Origin: Spirochaetaceae bacterium
Lineage (GTDB): Bacteria > Spirochaetota > Spirochaetia > Treponematales > Rectinemataceae
DNA length: 32,415 nucleotides
Reading direction: 5' to 3'
NCBI GenBank assembly: GCA_003452735.1
Contig: DMNL01000071.1
Span: forward strand, 1-32,415
Part shown: one piece after another, positions 16,908 through 25,341 of the stretch
Layout: every line of letters starts with the position of its first letter
Numbering within the stretch: the stretch's first letter is position 1
The notes under the pieces: model-generated
Database searches by the model: none
What the model was told of the DNA's origin: nothing
The model's input: only the letters and a program-made list of their open reading frames with translations
Program-made: the position numbers and the translations under genes

Positions 16908-18380
16908 TCACTTAGCCTTTCTTAGGGCTAAAGCATGCTGATAAAGCCGTCCATACTCTTCAGCTGAGCGATTCCATGAGAAATCTTGTTTCATCGCTCG
17001 CTCGCGCATAGTTTTTATATGCTCAGGTCTGTTATACCACGCCCACATTGCCCAGCCCACCGTATCGTATACCGCTTGTGGAGTCAAATCATCGAACATG
17101 AAACCTGTGCCATCGCCCAAGTCCTGATTATAATTGACCACGGTGTCAGCTAGACCGCCTGTCCTATGGACAATCGGCAAGGTCCCATATACGAGCGAAT
17201 ACATCTGGTTTAGCCCACAGGGTTCATATCTGCTTGGCATGAGGAAAAAGTCGCTCCCCGCCTCGATGAGATGTGCAAGCCTTTCATTGTATCCAATGAC
17301 TCCCTTGAATTGCGGATACTGGGCTGAAAAATTCATAATTGCCTCTTCTGCCCAAGCATCTCCGGAGCCGAGCACAGCGACCTGAACATGAATAGTCTCC
17401 AGAATTTTACGCATGCATCCGTATGTGCGACCAAATACCTCAGAAATCCCTTTTTGCTCCACAAGTCTCGTTACCATGCCTATCAGCGGTGCTTGCGGAT
17501 CAATAGGAAGACCTAACTCTTTTTGAAGAGCTTCTTTGCAGATAGCTTTTCCACTGATATCTCCGGCTGAATAATGTGCTGGTAAAAAGGGATCTGTCAA
17601 AGGATTCCATACCTCTGTATCGATACCATTTAGAATACCAACCAGATCTCTGCTTCGCTGACGTAACAAACCGTCGAGTCCAAAACCGCCGCTTGGCGTT
17701 TGGATTTCCATAGCGTAAGTAGGCGATACGGTTGCTATGCATTCGGCAGAAACTATCCCTGCCTTGAGAAAATTGATGTTGCCATAGTATTCGAACCCCG
17801 CTCCATAATAATATTCCCACCCTAAACCAAGCTCGGCAAAATGGTCTCTGCTATAGATTCCCTGATAGCCTAGATTGTGGATGGTCAAGACTCCCGCAGT
17901 TCCTGAAAATTCGGTATTCTTTTCTATAGTATTAAGGTAAACAGGTACTGGTGCCGTTGGCCAATCATGCGCTTGCATGATATCTGGAATCCATCCGAGG
18001 TTTCGGCAGAGTGCGAAGGCAGCCTTGCTTAAAACAGAAAATCGCTCGGGATTATCAGGAAATTCTTGGTTTGAGGAATAGCCATATATTCCATTGCGAC
18101 CATATAGACTATCGCATTCTAGAAGATAGACTTTAGCTTGGGAGTTTGGCAAATTGGCCGTATAAAGAAATGCTCGGTGGCGCTCTCGCGCAGAATCGAT
18201 CTCTAGAAGACCATTTATCCTTCGCAATGTATTCTTGGATATGAAATAGTATCGTGGAAGCAGAACTCGCACATCGTGACCCAATTTGGAAAGCGCAGCC
18301 GCAAGAGAAGATACTGCATCTCCAAGTCCGCCGCTTTTTGCAAACGGTGTCAATTCGCTTGAAATAAACAGTATTTTCAC
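16908..18380 (-). CDS. glgA: Glycogen synthase (ADP-glucose type, GT5)
   Basis: 490 residues; transfers glucose from ADP-glucose to the growing alpha-1,4-glucan. The GTG at 18380 is chosen over the longer open frame because GGGAGG is 7 bases upstream and the protein then begins with the canonical VKILFISSELTPFAKSGGLG. Lys15 of KSGGLGD is the ADP-glucose-binding Lys. Later landmarks are VLTIHNLGYQG, GILNGIDTEVWNP, GMVTRLVEQKG and the C-terminal SRYEPCGLNQMYSLVYGTLP, then RTGGLADTV. First gene of a three-gene minus-strand unit; no other glycogen genes are in the window. A good promoter lies just upstream. Confidence 0.95.
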   Translation of the reverse strand: MKILFISSELTPFAKSGGLGDAVSSLAAALSKLGHDVRVLLPRYYFISKNTLRRINGLLEIDSARERHRAFLYTANLPNSQAKVYLLECDSLYGRNGIYGYSSNQEFPDNPERFSVLSKAAFALCRNLGWIPDIMQAHDWPTAPVPVYLNTIEKNTEFSGTAGVLTIHNLGYQGIYSRDHFAELGLGWEYYYGAGFEYYGNINFLKAGIVSAECIATVSPTYAMEIQTPSGGFGLDGLLRQRSRDLVGILNGIDTEVWNPLTDPFLPAHYSAGDISGKAICKEALQKELGLPIDPQAPLIGMVTRLVEQKGISEVFGRTYGCMRKILETIHVQVAVLGSGDAWAEEAIMNFSAQYPQFKGVIGYNERLAHLIEAGSDFFLMPSRYEPCGLNQMYSLVYGTLPIVHRTGGLADTVVNYNQDLGDGTGFMFDDLTPQAVYDTVGWAMWAWYNRPEHIKTMRERAMKQDFSWNRSAEEYGRLYQHALALRKAK

Positions 18381-18413
18381 AAACCGCCTCCCGTCCCAAT
18401 AATTTGGCTCTTC

Positions 18414-18443
18414 ATTATATGATGCGAGGCTAGGATGCTGCAA
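18414..18443 (-). promoter_or_regulatory. Predicted promoter of glgA
   Basis: On the minus strand TTGCAG (18443-18438), an 18-base spacer and an exact TATAAT (18419-18414). The predicted transcript starts near 18407, just upstream of the GGGAGG SD. The promoter overlaps the longer open frame, which supports the GTG start. Confidence 0.55.
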
Positions 18444-18475
18444 TGCGGCTCCATCGCCATCATTCTTGTATAACT

Positions 18476-18504
18476 TTTAGAGAATAAACCACCTCTTTTA
18501 TTAT
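18476..18504 (+). promoter_or_regulatory. Possible promoter of the propeller lipoprotein gene
   Basis: TTTAGA (18476-18481), 17 bases, TATTAT (18499-18504), giving a leader of about 60 bases. Moderate match in the 191-base divergent gap shared with glgA. Confidence 0.4.
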
Positions 18505-18571
18505 TAGACATAGCTGTGACTTTTGAAGCAACGGACTATTTTTGGAGCGACTCTGTCTTAAGGAGGAGAAG

Positions 18572-20842
18572 ATGACAGAGCGCAAGTTATTCTTATTGTT
18601 TGAAGCCTTGATTTTTATTGCAGCTGTGTTGTTTACAGCTTGCCCTACAGGAATTCCTAAGGGTACAGCACATATATATGTACGATTCGTGTTGCCAGGT
18701 GATTTGACGAACGCGAGTGCTAAGAAATCTGGATCAACCATAATAGGCCCCGAATCCGGATGGAATATAGTTTCCTATCGTTTGACATTCACAGGCGATA
18801 ACGGAGAAGTTATAACTAAAGTTATCGATAAAGCCAGCGGAGAACTGAGCATCAAGGCCGGCAATTGGATACTTCTGGCAGAAGGCCTTACTGCCAATGG
18901 GACTGTAATAGTCCAAAAAGAAACACAAGTTCTAGCTCAAGCAGGAAAGAGGGTCAACATACAAATAATGCTGCACTTAGCCCAAGGGAAAGGCTCTCTG
19001 CAGCTGGAATTTTCCCCAAATCAGCCTCTTCCCCTCGACTGGAAGTATTCTGTTTCGCTTGAATACAGAGGCTTACCAGGAGATCCTACTTTTCAAGGGC
19101 CATCTCTTTTGTCGACAGATGTTCCTGCTACCCAGATGCATTATCAGGTGGATGAATTGCAATCGGGGAATTACAGCCTTGCGGTACAAGTTAGAGATAC
19201 TTCTTCTGCTTCGATAGCAGGCTGCATTGTGACAGTGCTCGTCTTGCCAGAACAAACTTCCATAGGCTCTTGTAGTATATATCTTCCAGATCCGTCCGCG
19301 ACCATTTCGCTAAGCACTCCAAAACTGGAATTATCAGCTAATGCTGCGATTTCTGTCGAGCGATACTTGAATCGAAATAAGTCTGTTCTTGTGCCTATAA
19401 CTGTTGCGGAAGGAGAGACCAATATCGATGTCGAATGGTACCAAAACGGAGCAAAGATCGAAAAGGCTCAGGAAGAACCGACTCAATGTCTCCCAGGTCA
19501 TAAAATCTTCCTTGCACCAAGCGAAGAACTGGATTCTCAGATGCGCGTCTCTATGGATGCGCTTCTTAGCGACAGGAATTCGGGCATTTCGCAAGCATTC
19601 TCTAATAGCTCATCCCTTCTTACAGGACCCTTATCGGATCAAATCGAATGGGTGCAGAGTATCGACTATAAGGCAGCACTTAGCCCTTCGCTCCACAATA
19701 GAAATAATCCTGAAAATGCCGGTACAGGTAGTTTGCATGAGGTGAAATGCGTAGCAACTAGTTCTTCTGGATTGATAGCGGTGGCTGGCCTCGACGAATC
19801 CAATGCTCTTCATCTTTTCTATTCTCCATCTGGGAAACAAGCTGCATTAGGAGGCAGCAACTACGAAATCCCTTCTTCTGTTGGTTGGATACGCCTGTGG
19901 CGAGATAAGATATTTATCGATAAAAGCGAAAAGAACCCGGATATAGCGGCCGTATCTCTGGATGGGTCGCTGATAGCGGCTTCAGCATCGACAGGCAATT
20001 GGATAAGGCTCTATAGACTGGATAACTCTGGCTCTATTGCTAGCAAAATCGATATTGTCAGTAGCTGTGACGAAGCTTCAAAATTTGAAAAAATTAAAGC
20101 TATGAGGTTTACAGCCGATTCCACAAGGCTATTCATTTTATCCGATGATCCTGAAAAGATACTTGTCTTCAATATAGAAAAACTCTTTAGTGGAGAAAAT
20201 AGTTGCGAAAAGGAATTCTCTTTTGTAGTTAGCTCACAAACTGAACCTGGGCCTTCTCTGCAAAGCTCTTCTAAAAAAGACTCTTCTAATTTTATGATGC
20301 GAGATATGATGTTATTGGATGATGGATGGATCGCTTTGTGTTCCTCTGAAATAAAGAATGTATTTTTTATCCGGTATTCATTGGCCGACTGTTCTTTTTC
20401 GTGTGAGACAAAAATCGAATCTGGCCCAAACTCAGAATCCCTTGGAGAACCACGATCGATCGCCTTTGATGAGAGCAATGGTCGATGCTATGTAATCGGT
20501 CATGCCAGGAAATTGCATTTGTTCGAAAAACTAGATCCTCAGTCTTCCTATGCTCTATCCATGACTTTCAGACTATCTCCCGATCTAGATAAAGCCAATT
20601 CGCTTACGCTTGTCAAAAAGAGTTCTGGAGGAACCTATCTAGTCACTGGAGGGGGTAATGGTCTCGGAATCATCTCGCTGGATGCTAATGGGCACCCAAT
20701 AAGCCAGTCCTCGCTGAATTCGCAAGAAGAAAATCCCTATGGAATAAAATCAATAAACAATGTCGCAGTTCTTGGAGAATCCATAATCTCAGCAGGAGGC
20801 GATAGTGGCATTGTAGCCATGTTCGATATTCTAGGCTCATGA
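18572..20842 (+). CDS. Lipoprotein with Ig-like and WD/beta-propeller-like regions
   Basis: 756 residues from an ATG with an excellent SD (AGGAGGAG). A TTG 30 bases upstream is rejected because the SD and signal peptide fit the ATG. The lipoprotein signal ends in LFTAC with Cys24 as the lipidation site. Residues about 30-260 are strand-rich sandwich-like segments. A likely Ig-like piece includes IDVEWYQNGAKI. From about residue 370 onward, repeated blades typical of WD/YVTN propellers appear (SGLIAVAGLDESNALHLFYS, then DGSLIAASASTGNWIRLYRL, TADSTRLFILSDD, and DSGIVAMFDI at the end). Likely a surface or periplasmic protein; no enzyme motif seen. It stands alone, closed by a strong terminator. 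Confidence 0.88.
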   Translation: MTERKLFLLFEALIFIAAVLFTACPTGIPKGTAHIYVRFVLPGDLTNASAKKSGSTIIGPESGWNIVSYRLTFTGDNGEVITKVIDKASGELSIKAGNWILLAEGLTANGTVIVQKETQVLAQAGKRVNIQIMLHLAQGKGSLQLEFSPNQPLPLDWKYSVSLEYRGLPGDPTFQGPSLLSTDVPATQMHYQVDELQSGNYSLAVQVRDTSSASIAGCIVTVLVLPEQTSIGSCSIYLPDPSATISLSTPKLELSANAAISVERYLNRNKSVLVPITVAEGETNIDVEWYQNGAKIEKAQEEPTQCLPGHKIFLAPSEELDSQMRVSMDALLSDRNSGISQAFSNSSSLLTGPLSDQIEWVQSIDYKAALSPSLHNRNNPENAGTGSLHEVKCVATSSSGLIAVAGLDESNALHLFYSPSGKQAALGGSNYEIPSSVGWIRLWRDKIFIDKSEKNPDIAAVSLDGSLIAASASTGNWIRLYRLDNSGSIASKIDIVSSCDEASKFEKIKAMRFTADSTRLFILSDDPEKILVFNIEKLFSGENSCEKEFSFVVSSQTEPGPSLQSSSKKDSSNFMMRDMMLLDDGWIALCSSEIKNVFFIRYSLADCSFSCETKIESGPNSESLGEPRSIAFDESNGRCYVIGHARKLHLFEKLDPQSSYALSMTFRLSPDLDKANSLTLVKKSSGGTYLVTGGGNGLGIISLDANGHPISQSSLNSQEENPYGIKSINNVAVLGESIISAGGDSGIVAMFDILGS

Positions 20843-20912
20843 CGCAAAACAATTCCAAAAAACCACGATTTGCGTAAAAAATGGAAATAGAAACCGCCCA
20901 AGCGGAATTAAA

Positions 20913-20947
20913 AAAAGAGAAAGACTCTGACCAAGTCTTTCTCTTTT
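20913..20947. terminator. Strong bidirectional hairpin terminator
   Basis: A perfect 14-bp stem (20913-20926 pairing with 20934-20947; arms begin AAAAGAGAAAGACT) closes a 7-base loop. A-rich sequence on one side and T-rich on the other provide a U-tract in both directions. It sits between the convergent lipoprotein gene (ending 20842) and gcvPB (ending 20974), so it can stop both transcripts. Confidence 0.85.
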
Positions 20948-20973
20948 GGTATTCGTCTCTTGAAATAGAAATC

Positions 20974-22416
20974 CTAGCCGCGATAGCAAAGTATGGGATA
21001 TCGCGCTGCCATCACCTCATCTAGACGAGCTACAGGCGCAATATGTGGCGCATCATGTAGCAGCTCCGGATTCTTACTCGCCTCTTCTGCGATTCTCTTC
21101 ATCGCTTCAGCAAAAAGATCGAGAGTTTCCTTGGACTCTGTCTCTGTGGGCTCGATCATCAGAGCTTCCTGTACGATGAGCGGGAAATAAATAGTTGGAG
21201 GATGGAAGCCATAGTCTATAAGGCGCTTTGCAATATCCAATGTATGCACAGTATCGGCAATCGCTCCTTTGGCAACGAATTCATGCATGCAATGCCTTTT
21301 GTAAGGAACAGGATAGACTTTCTCCAGGAGTGACTTGAGGTAATTCGCATTTAACACCGCGTTCTCGGCAACCTGGCGAAGTCCATCTGAACCGGTCATC
21401 AATAGGTAGCAGTATGCGCGCACCAAGACACCAAAGTTCCCGTGGAAAGCCTTAACTCTGCCTATGCTTTTCGCTGGCATTTCAAGACGGTAGACAGAAT
21501 CTGCCTTGACGGCTATAGGCCCTGGAAGATATGGCGCTAGAGTCTCATTGGCTGCTACCATTCCTGCACCTGGCCCGCCGCCACCATGTGGTGTAGAAAA
21601 AGTCTTGTGTAGATTGAAGTGCATCACATCGATGCCCGATCTGCCTGGCTTAAAAACTCCAGTAAGAGCGTTCATGTTAGCTCCATCGCCATATACAAAG
21701 CCACCTGCCTCATGCACAAGCCTACAAATATCCTCTATATTCTTCTCAAAAAGCCCAAGGGTATTCGGATTAGTGATCATTATTCCGGCTATTGTATCGT
21801 CGAGAGCGGCGCGAAGCGCCTCCATGTCTACACCGCCATCAAGCCCTGAAGGTATAGTCTGAGTTGTAAATCCAGCCATCGTGCAGCTTGCTGGGTTTGT
21901 CCCGTGAGCTGAATCTGGAATGAGCATCTTTTTTCGCTTTGTCTCTCCTCGCTCTTTCAAGGCAGCATGAATCATGAGCACGCCTGAAAGCTCCCCATGA
22001 GCTCCAGCAGCAGGCTGAAGAGAGGCTGCAGCAAAACCACCTACTTCCCGAAGTCCCTCCTGGAGTCTCCATAATAGCTCTATAGCTCCTTGAGCATATT
22101 CCTCTCCAACAAGAGGGTGCAGATTTTTCCATCCGGGATTCGAAGCAACAACCTCATTGGCTTTCGGATTGTATTTCATAGTACAAGACCCGAGCGGATA
22201 GAATTCTGTATCGATTGAGAAATTCTTTTGGGAAAGTCTTGTGAAATGTCTCACTACCGTAAGCTCATCGAGCTCTGGCAGATCCAATTCGGAGCGGGCA
22301 ATCTCTAGAGGTATTTCCTTGCTGGGAACATCTGATCTTGGAAGAGAACAACCAATTCTTCCTTCCCTAGACAATTCATAGACTAAAGGCTCGTCGCGCA
22401 TATTCATAGCATTCAT
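20974..22416 (-). CDS. gcvPB: Glycine dehydrogenase (decarboxylating) subunit 2 (P-protein)
   Basis: 480 residues; C-terminal half of a split glycine decarboxylase. With GcvPA it decarboxylates glycine using PLP and passes the aminomethyl group to lipoyl-GcvH. The PLP-binding Lys is K271 in MHFNLHKTFSTPHGGGGPG. Other family signatures are YPLGSCTMKYNPK (73-85), LIPDSAHGTNPAS and GDGANMNAL. AAGGAGG lies 8 bases before the ATG and the start overlaps the gcvPA stop by 4 bases, so translation is coupled. Last gene of the gcv operon. Confidence 0.96.
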   Translation of the reverse strand: MNAMNMRDEPLVYELSREGRIGCSLPRSDVPSKEIPLEIARSELDLPELDELTVVRHFTRLSQKNFSIDTEFYPLGSCTMKYNPKANEVVASNPGWKNLHPLVGEEYAQGAIELLWRLQEGLREVGGFAAASLQPAAGAHGELSGVLMIHAALKERGETKRKKMLIPDSAHGTNPASCTMAGFTTQTIPSGLDGGVDMEALRAALDDTIAGIMITNPNTLGLFEKNIEDICRLVHEAGGFVYGDGANMNALTGVFKPGRSGIDVMHFNLHKTFSTPHGGGGPGAGMVAANETLAPYLPGPIAVKADSVYRLEMPAKSIGRVKAFHGNFGVLVRAYCYLLMTGSDGLRQVAENAVLNANYLKSLLEKVYPVPYKRHCMHEFVAKGAIADTVHTLDIAKRLIDYGFHPPTIYFPLIVQEALMIEPTETESKETLDLFAEAMKRIAEEASKNPELLHDAPHIAPVARLDEVMAARYPILCYRG

Positions 22417-23732
22417 TTAACGGCCTCCTTCAGCGCAGAAGCGAGCTTTTCTATTTGAGCTTTTGTATTCATTTCAGTAACACAGATCAAGAGCTCATTT
22501 GCCCTCTCTGGATAGTAGTGAGAAAGGGCTAAACCTGGCATGATGCTTTTTTTGTTCAATGCTTCTACGATCTTGGTAGCCGAATCTGGTGTTTCGACTA
22601 AGAATTCCCTAAAGAAGAGCTTGGGAACTACATGATATCCGGGAATAATGTCGATAAGCTGAGCAGCATAGTGAGCCTTATCGTAGGATTGCTTTGCTAC
22701 TTCCTGCAGCCCATTCTTGCCGAGAGTCGCTAGATAGATACAGGTCTGCAGCATGCTCAAGCCTTGATTCGAACATATATTGGAGACTGCTTTTTCCCTT
22801 CTGATATGCTGTTCTCGCGTGGACAGTGTAAGGACAAAACCACGTTTGCCAAACTTATCTTTTGTCTGACCGACGATCCTGCCTGGCATACGCCTTATCA
22901 GCGCATCTGTCGTTCCCATCATTCCTAAATAAGGTCCCCCAAAGTTCAATGGGTTACCAAGGCACTGCCCTTCGGCCGTTACGATATCGGCACCCTGCTC
23001 TCCAGGGCTCTTGAAAATTGCGCACATAAGGGGATCAGCTTGAACAATACAGAGTGCCCCTTTTTCGTGAGCCTTTTCAGATGCTTTGCTTATGGGATAC
23101 ATCTCTCCCGAAAAACCCGGATAGGCTATGATGATTGCAGCTGTTCTCTCATCTATTGGTGCCTGCGCTGGATCTCCTTCGTATCTAATGAATTCGATAT
23201 CGAAGGAAGTGCAGTAGGTTGCAATGACTTGAGAATATTCCGGATGAAGATCCTTTGGTAGAAAAATACGATTTCGACCTTCTTTGGCCTTCCATGCCAT
23301 GAGTACTGCTTCAGCCAACGCTGTAGCTCCATCGTAATGAGAGGCATTGACTACAGACATTCCCAAGAGCTTAGCAGTCATGCTCTGGTATTCGAAAATC
23401 GCCTGCAATGTACCCTGAGATACTTCTGGTTGATAGGGAGTATAGGCTGTTAAAAATTCACCTCTGCCTGCTAAGGCTGGCACAACTGCTGGAATATAGC
23501 CGTAATATGCGCCAGCTCCTAGAAACCAATCCATATCTTTTGTCTGGACATTGCGGTCCGCGAGAGTCTCAACTTCATCTATCGCTTCAATCTCAGATAC
23601 AGCCCCAGGAAGCGCTAAACCTTCTATTCGCAGATGCTCAGGAATATCAGAGAACAGATCTTCTATAGACGAGACTCCGATGCCTTTCAGCATCGCAGCC
23701 CTTTCTGGATCAGTGTGAGGAACAAAGGACAC
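22413..23732 (-). CDS. gcvPA: Glycine dehydrogenase (decarboxylating) subunit 1 (P-protein)
   Basis: 439 residues; N-terminal half of the split P-protein, partner of GcvPB. Characteristic stretches are FVPHTDPERAAMLKGIGVSS at the start, FLGAGAYYGYIPAVV, YTPYQPEVSQGTLQAIFEYQ, and later LSTREQHIRREKAVSNICSN. GTG start at 23732 with GGGAGG about 9 bases upstream, 4 bases after the gcvH stop. Its stop overlaps gcvPB. Confidence 0.96.
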   Translation of the reverse strand: MSFVPHTDPERAAMLKGIGVSSIEDLFSDIPEHLRIEGLALPGAVSEIEAIDEVETLADRNVQTKDMDWFLGAGAYYGYIPAVVPALAGRGEFLTAYTPYQPEVSQGTLQAIFEYQSMTAKLLGMSVVNASHYDGATALAEAVLMAWKAKEGRNRIFLPKDLHPEYSQVIATYCTSFDIEFIRYEGDPAQAPIDERTAAIIIAYPGFSGEMYPISKASEKAHEKGALCIVQADPLMCAIFKSPGEQGADIVTAEGQCLGNPLNFGGPYLGMMGTTDALIRRMPGRIVGQTKDKFGKRGFVLTLSTREQHIRREKAVSNICSNQGLSMLQTCIYLATLGKNGLQEVAKQSYDKAHYAAQLIDIIPGYHVVPKLFFREFLVETPDSATKIVEALNKKSIMPGLALSHYYPERANELLICVTEMNTKAQIEKLASALKEAVK

Positions 23733-23736
23733 GATG

Positions 23737-24120
23737 TCACACCTCCCCTATGGATGTGCCATAGGATTCTGCATCGAGAAGGCTTTCGAATTCTGAAAGT
23801 TTGGTTGGAGCCACTTTTATAAGCCATCCAGAACCATAACAGTCCTTATTTACGAGCGAAGGGTCATTTTTCACTTCTTCATTGACTTCCACTACTTTGC
23901 CAGAAATAGGCATATAAAGGTCGCTCGCTGCTTTTACTGACTCGATTGTTCCAAATACTACCCCCTTATCGAGCTCCTTTCCCACGTTAGGAAGCTCAAC
24001 AAACACGACATCGCCCAACTCAGCTTGAGCATGGTCAGAAATCCCTATGACCATGAGCTCTCCTTCTGGTTTTGCGTACTCGTGGGACTCAAGATACCTA
24101 GCATTCTTATCGATCGCCAT
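23737..24120 (-). CDS. gcvH: Glycine cleavage system H protein (lipoyl carrier)
   Basis: 127 residues, standard size. Carries the aminomethyl group on a lipoyl arm between P- and T-proteins. The lipoylated Lys is K63 in GTIESVKAASDLYMPISG. The remaining fold is typical (VGISDHAQAELGDVVFVELP appears as VIGISDHAQAELGDVVF here, and NKDCYGSGWLIKV at the end). GGGAGG lies 6 bases before the ATG. It is 57 bases downstream of gcvT. No lipoate-attachment gene is in the window. Confidence 0.96.
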   Translation of the reverse strand: MAIDKNARYLESHEYAKPEGELMVIGISDHAQAELGDVVFVELPNVGKELDKGVVFGTIESVKAASDLYMPISGKVVEVNEEVKNDPSLVNKDCYGSGWLIKVAPTKLSEFESLLDAESYGTSIGEV

Positions 24121-24177
24121 ATTTTCCTCCCTTTAGAGAAATTATATATTGCAAGACGCTCAGTGCGTACAACGGTT

Positions 24178-25272
24178 CTAGCGCCGATAGACAGGCACAT
24201 AGAAGGGGCGTTTGATTACTTCGGCTGACCGAGGCTGGCCACGTATTATAACCGATAGATTTGTCCCTATCTTGGCATAATTTGGATTAACAAAGGCATT
24301 GGCCGCATATTTCTTGACCGTTGGGCAATACATTCCCGCAACACAACGACCGATAATAACACCATCGGCCGTAGCGACCTCATAGCCTTCACGCGCAACG
24401 CCTCCAAATACCTCAATGCCAACAAGCTTTCGGCTAATACCTTGTTCAATGATAGAAAGCAGAGCCTCTTTTCCTATGAATTCTTTTTCAAAATCACAAG
24501 CCCATTTGAAACCAGCCTCGATAGGATTGATATCGATACCAATCTCATGCCCATGAAGCGGCAATCCTGCTTCAAATCGCAGACTATCTCTTGCCGCAAG
24601 TCCAATTGGTTTGGTTTCGATGCCAAAGCTTTCTCCACACTCAAGAAGGTATTCCCAAAGCTCAATGGCTTTTTTTGCGGGGAAGAAAAGCTCTCCACCA
24701 TCTTCACCAGTATAGCCTGTACGGCCAAAAAGGATAGGAATGCCCTCAATGGAAATATTCGCCCAACAAAAGCGGGGGATTGGCGAAACAGGAGTATTGG
24801 AAATCTTATCCAGCAGTTCTATGGCTCGCGGGCCTTGAACAGCTATCATATATGTGTCATCCGAACGATCTATAATAGAAACATTCGTAGGAGCTTTTGA
24901 TCTAAACCATTCAAGATCTACTGCCCGATTTGATGCATTCACTACGATCCACCACGAATTCGGCAATCTATATACGAAGAGATCATCGATGATTCCGCCC
25001 TTTTCATTGAGAAGGAGCGAATATCGAGCCATTGGAGCAACAAGATCGGAGACTTTTGCGCTTATCATATGAGAGACAAAAGTCTCTGCAGCCTCACCTG
25101 CTATTTCGATCTGCCCCATGTGATCTATATCAAAGAGACCAACTCCTCGTCGTGTAATAAGATGCTCCTCGATGGCACCAGTTGGATAATTGATCGGCAT
25201 ATCATATCCTGCAAAAGGCGCCATCTTAGCGCCATGGGAGACATGCCAATCGTGCAATGCTGTGGTATTCGT
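24178..25272 (-). CDS. gcvT: Glycine cleavage system T protein (aminomethyltransferase), apparent ACG start
   Basis: Transfers the aminomethyl carbon to tetrahydrofolate, releasing ammonia. Core motifs: VSHGAKMAPFAGYDMPINYP at the start, GLFDIDHMGQIEI, GRTGYTGEDGGELFFP, AARDSLRFEAGLPLHGHEI. From a TTG at 25257 the protein would have 359 residues, but that codon is about 20 bases from the SD. A perfect AGGAGG is followed 5 bases later by an in-frame ACG at 25272. Starting there adds five residues (TNTTA before LHDWHV), matching the T-A-L-x-D-x-H opening usual for GcvT. No ATG or GTG lies in frame between the upstream stop and TTG. Gene identity is certain; the start is unresolved between ACG and TTG. 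Confidence 0.9.
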   Translation of the reverse strand, partial: TNTTALHDWHVSHGAKMAPFAGYDMPINYPTGAIEEHLITRRGVGLFDIDHMGQIEIAGEAAETFVSHMISAKVSDLVAPMARYSLLLNEKGGIIDDLFVYRLPNSWWIVVNASNRAVDLEWFRSKAPTNVSIIDRSDDTYMIAVQGPRAIELLDKISNTPVSPIPRFCWANISIEGIPILFGRTGYTGEDGGELFFPAKKAIELWEYLLECGESFGIETKPIGLAARDSLRFEAGLPLHGHEIGIDINPIEAGFKWACDFEKEFIGKEALLSIIEQGISRKLVGIEVFGGVAREGYEVATADGVIIGRCVAGMYCPTVKKYAANAFVNPNYAKIGTNLSVIIRGQPRSAEVIKRPFYVPVYRR

Positions 25273-25305
25273 AGGCTCCTCCTCATATTATGAAATACTT
25301 CATTT

Positions 25306-25334
25306 ATTCTAACATCACTCATGAATACTGACAA
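25306..25334 (-). promoter_or_regulatory. Predicted promoter of the gcv operon
   Basis: On the minus strand TTGTCA (25334-25329), a 17-base spacer and TAGAAT (25311-25306). Transcription would start near 25299, only about 27 bases before the first gcvT codon. A small inverted repeat (ATGAA/TTCAT) overlaps the predicted start. The leader is far too short for a glycine riboswitch. Confidence 0.6.
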
Positions 25335-25341
25335 CGAGCTT

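Noticed and set aside
20011..20478. 155-codon minus-strand frame under the propeller lipoprotein
   Set aside because: Antisense to a well-supported gene, with no SD or family signal.
20884..20910. Small CCGC/GCGG hairpin before the main terminator
   Set aside because: Only a 4-bp stem; the 14-bp hairpin next to it explains termination.
24442..24900. 152-codon + frame opposite gcvT
   Set aside because: Entirely antisense to a gene with full family motifs; a chance frame.
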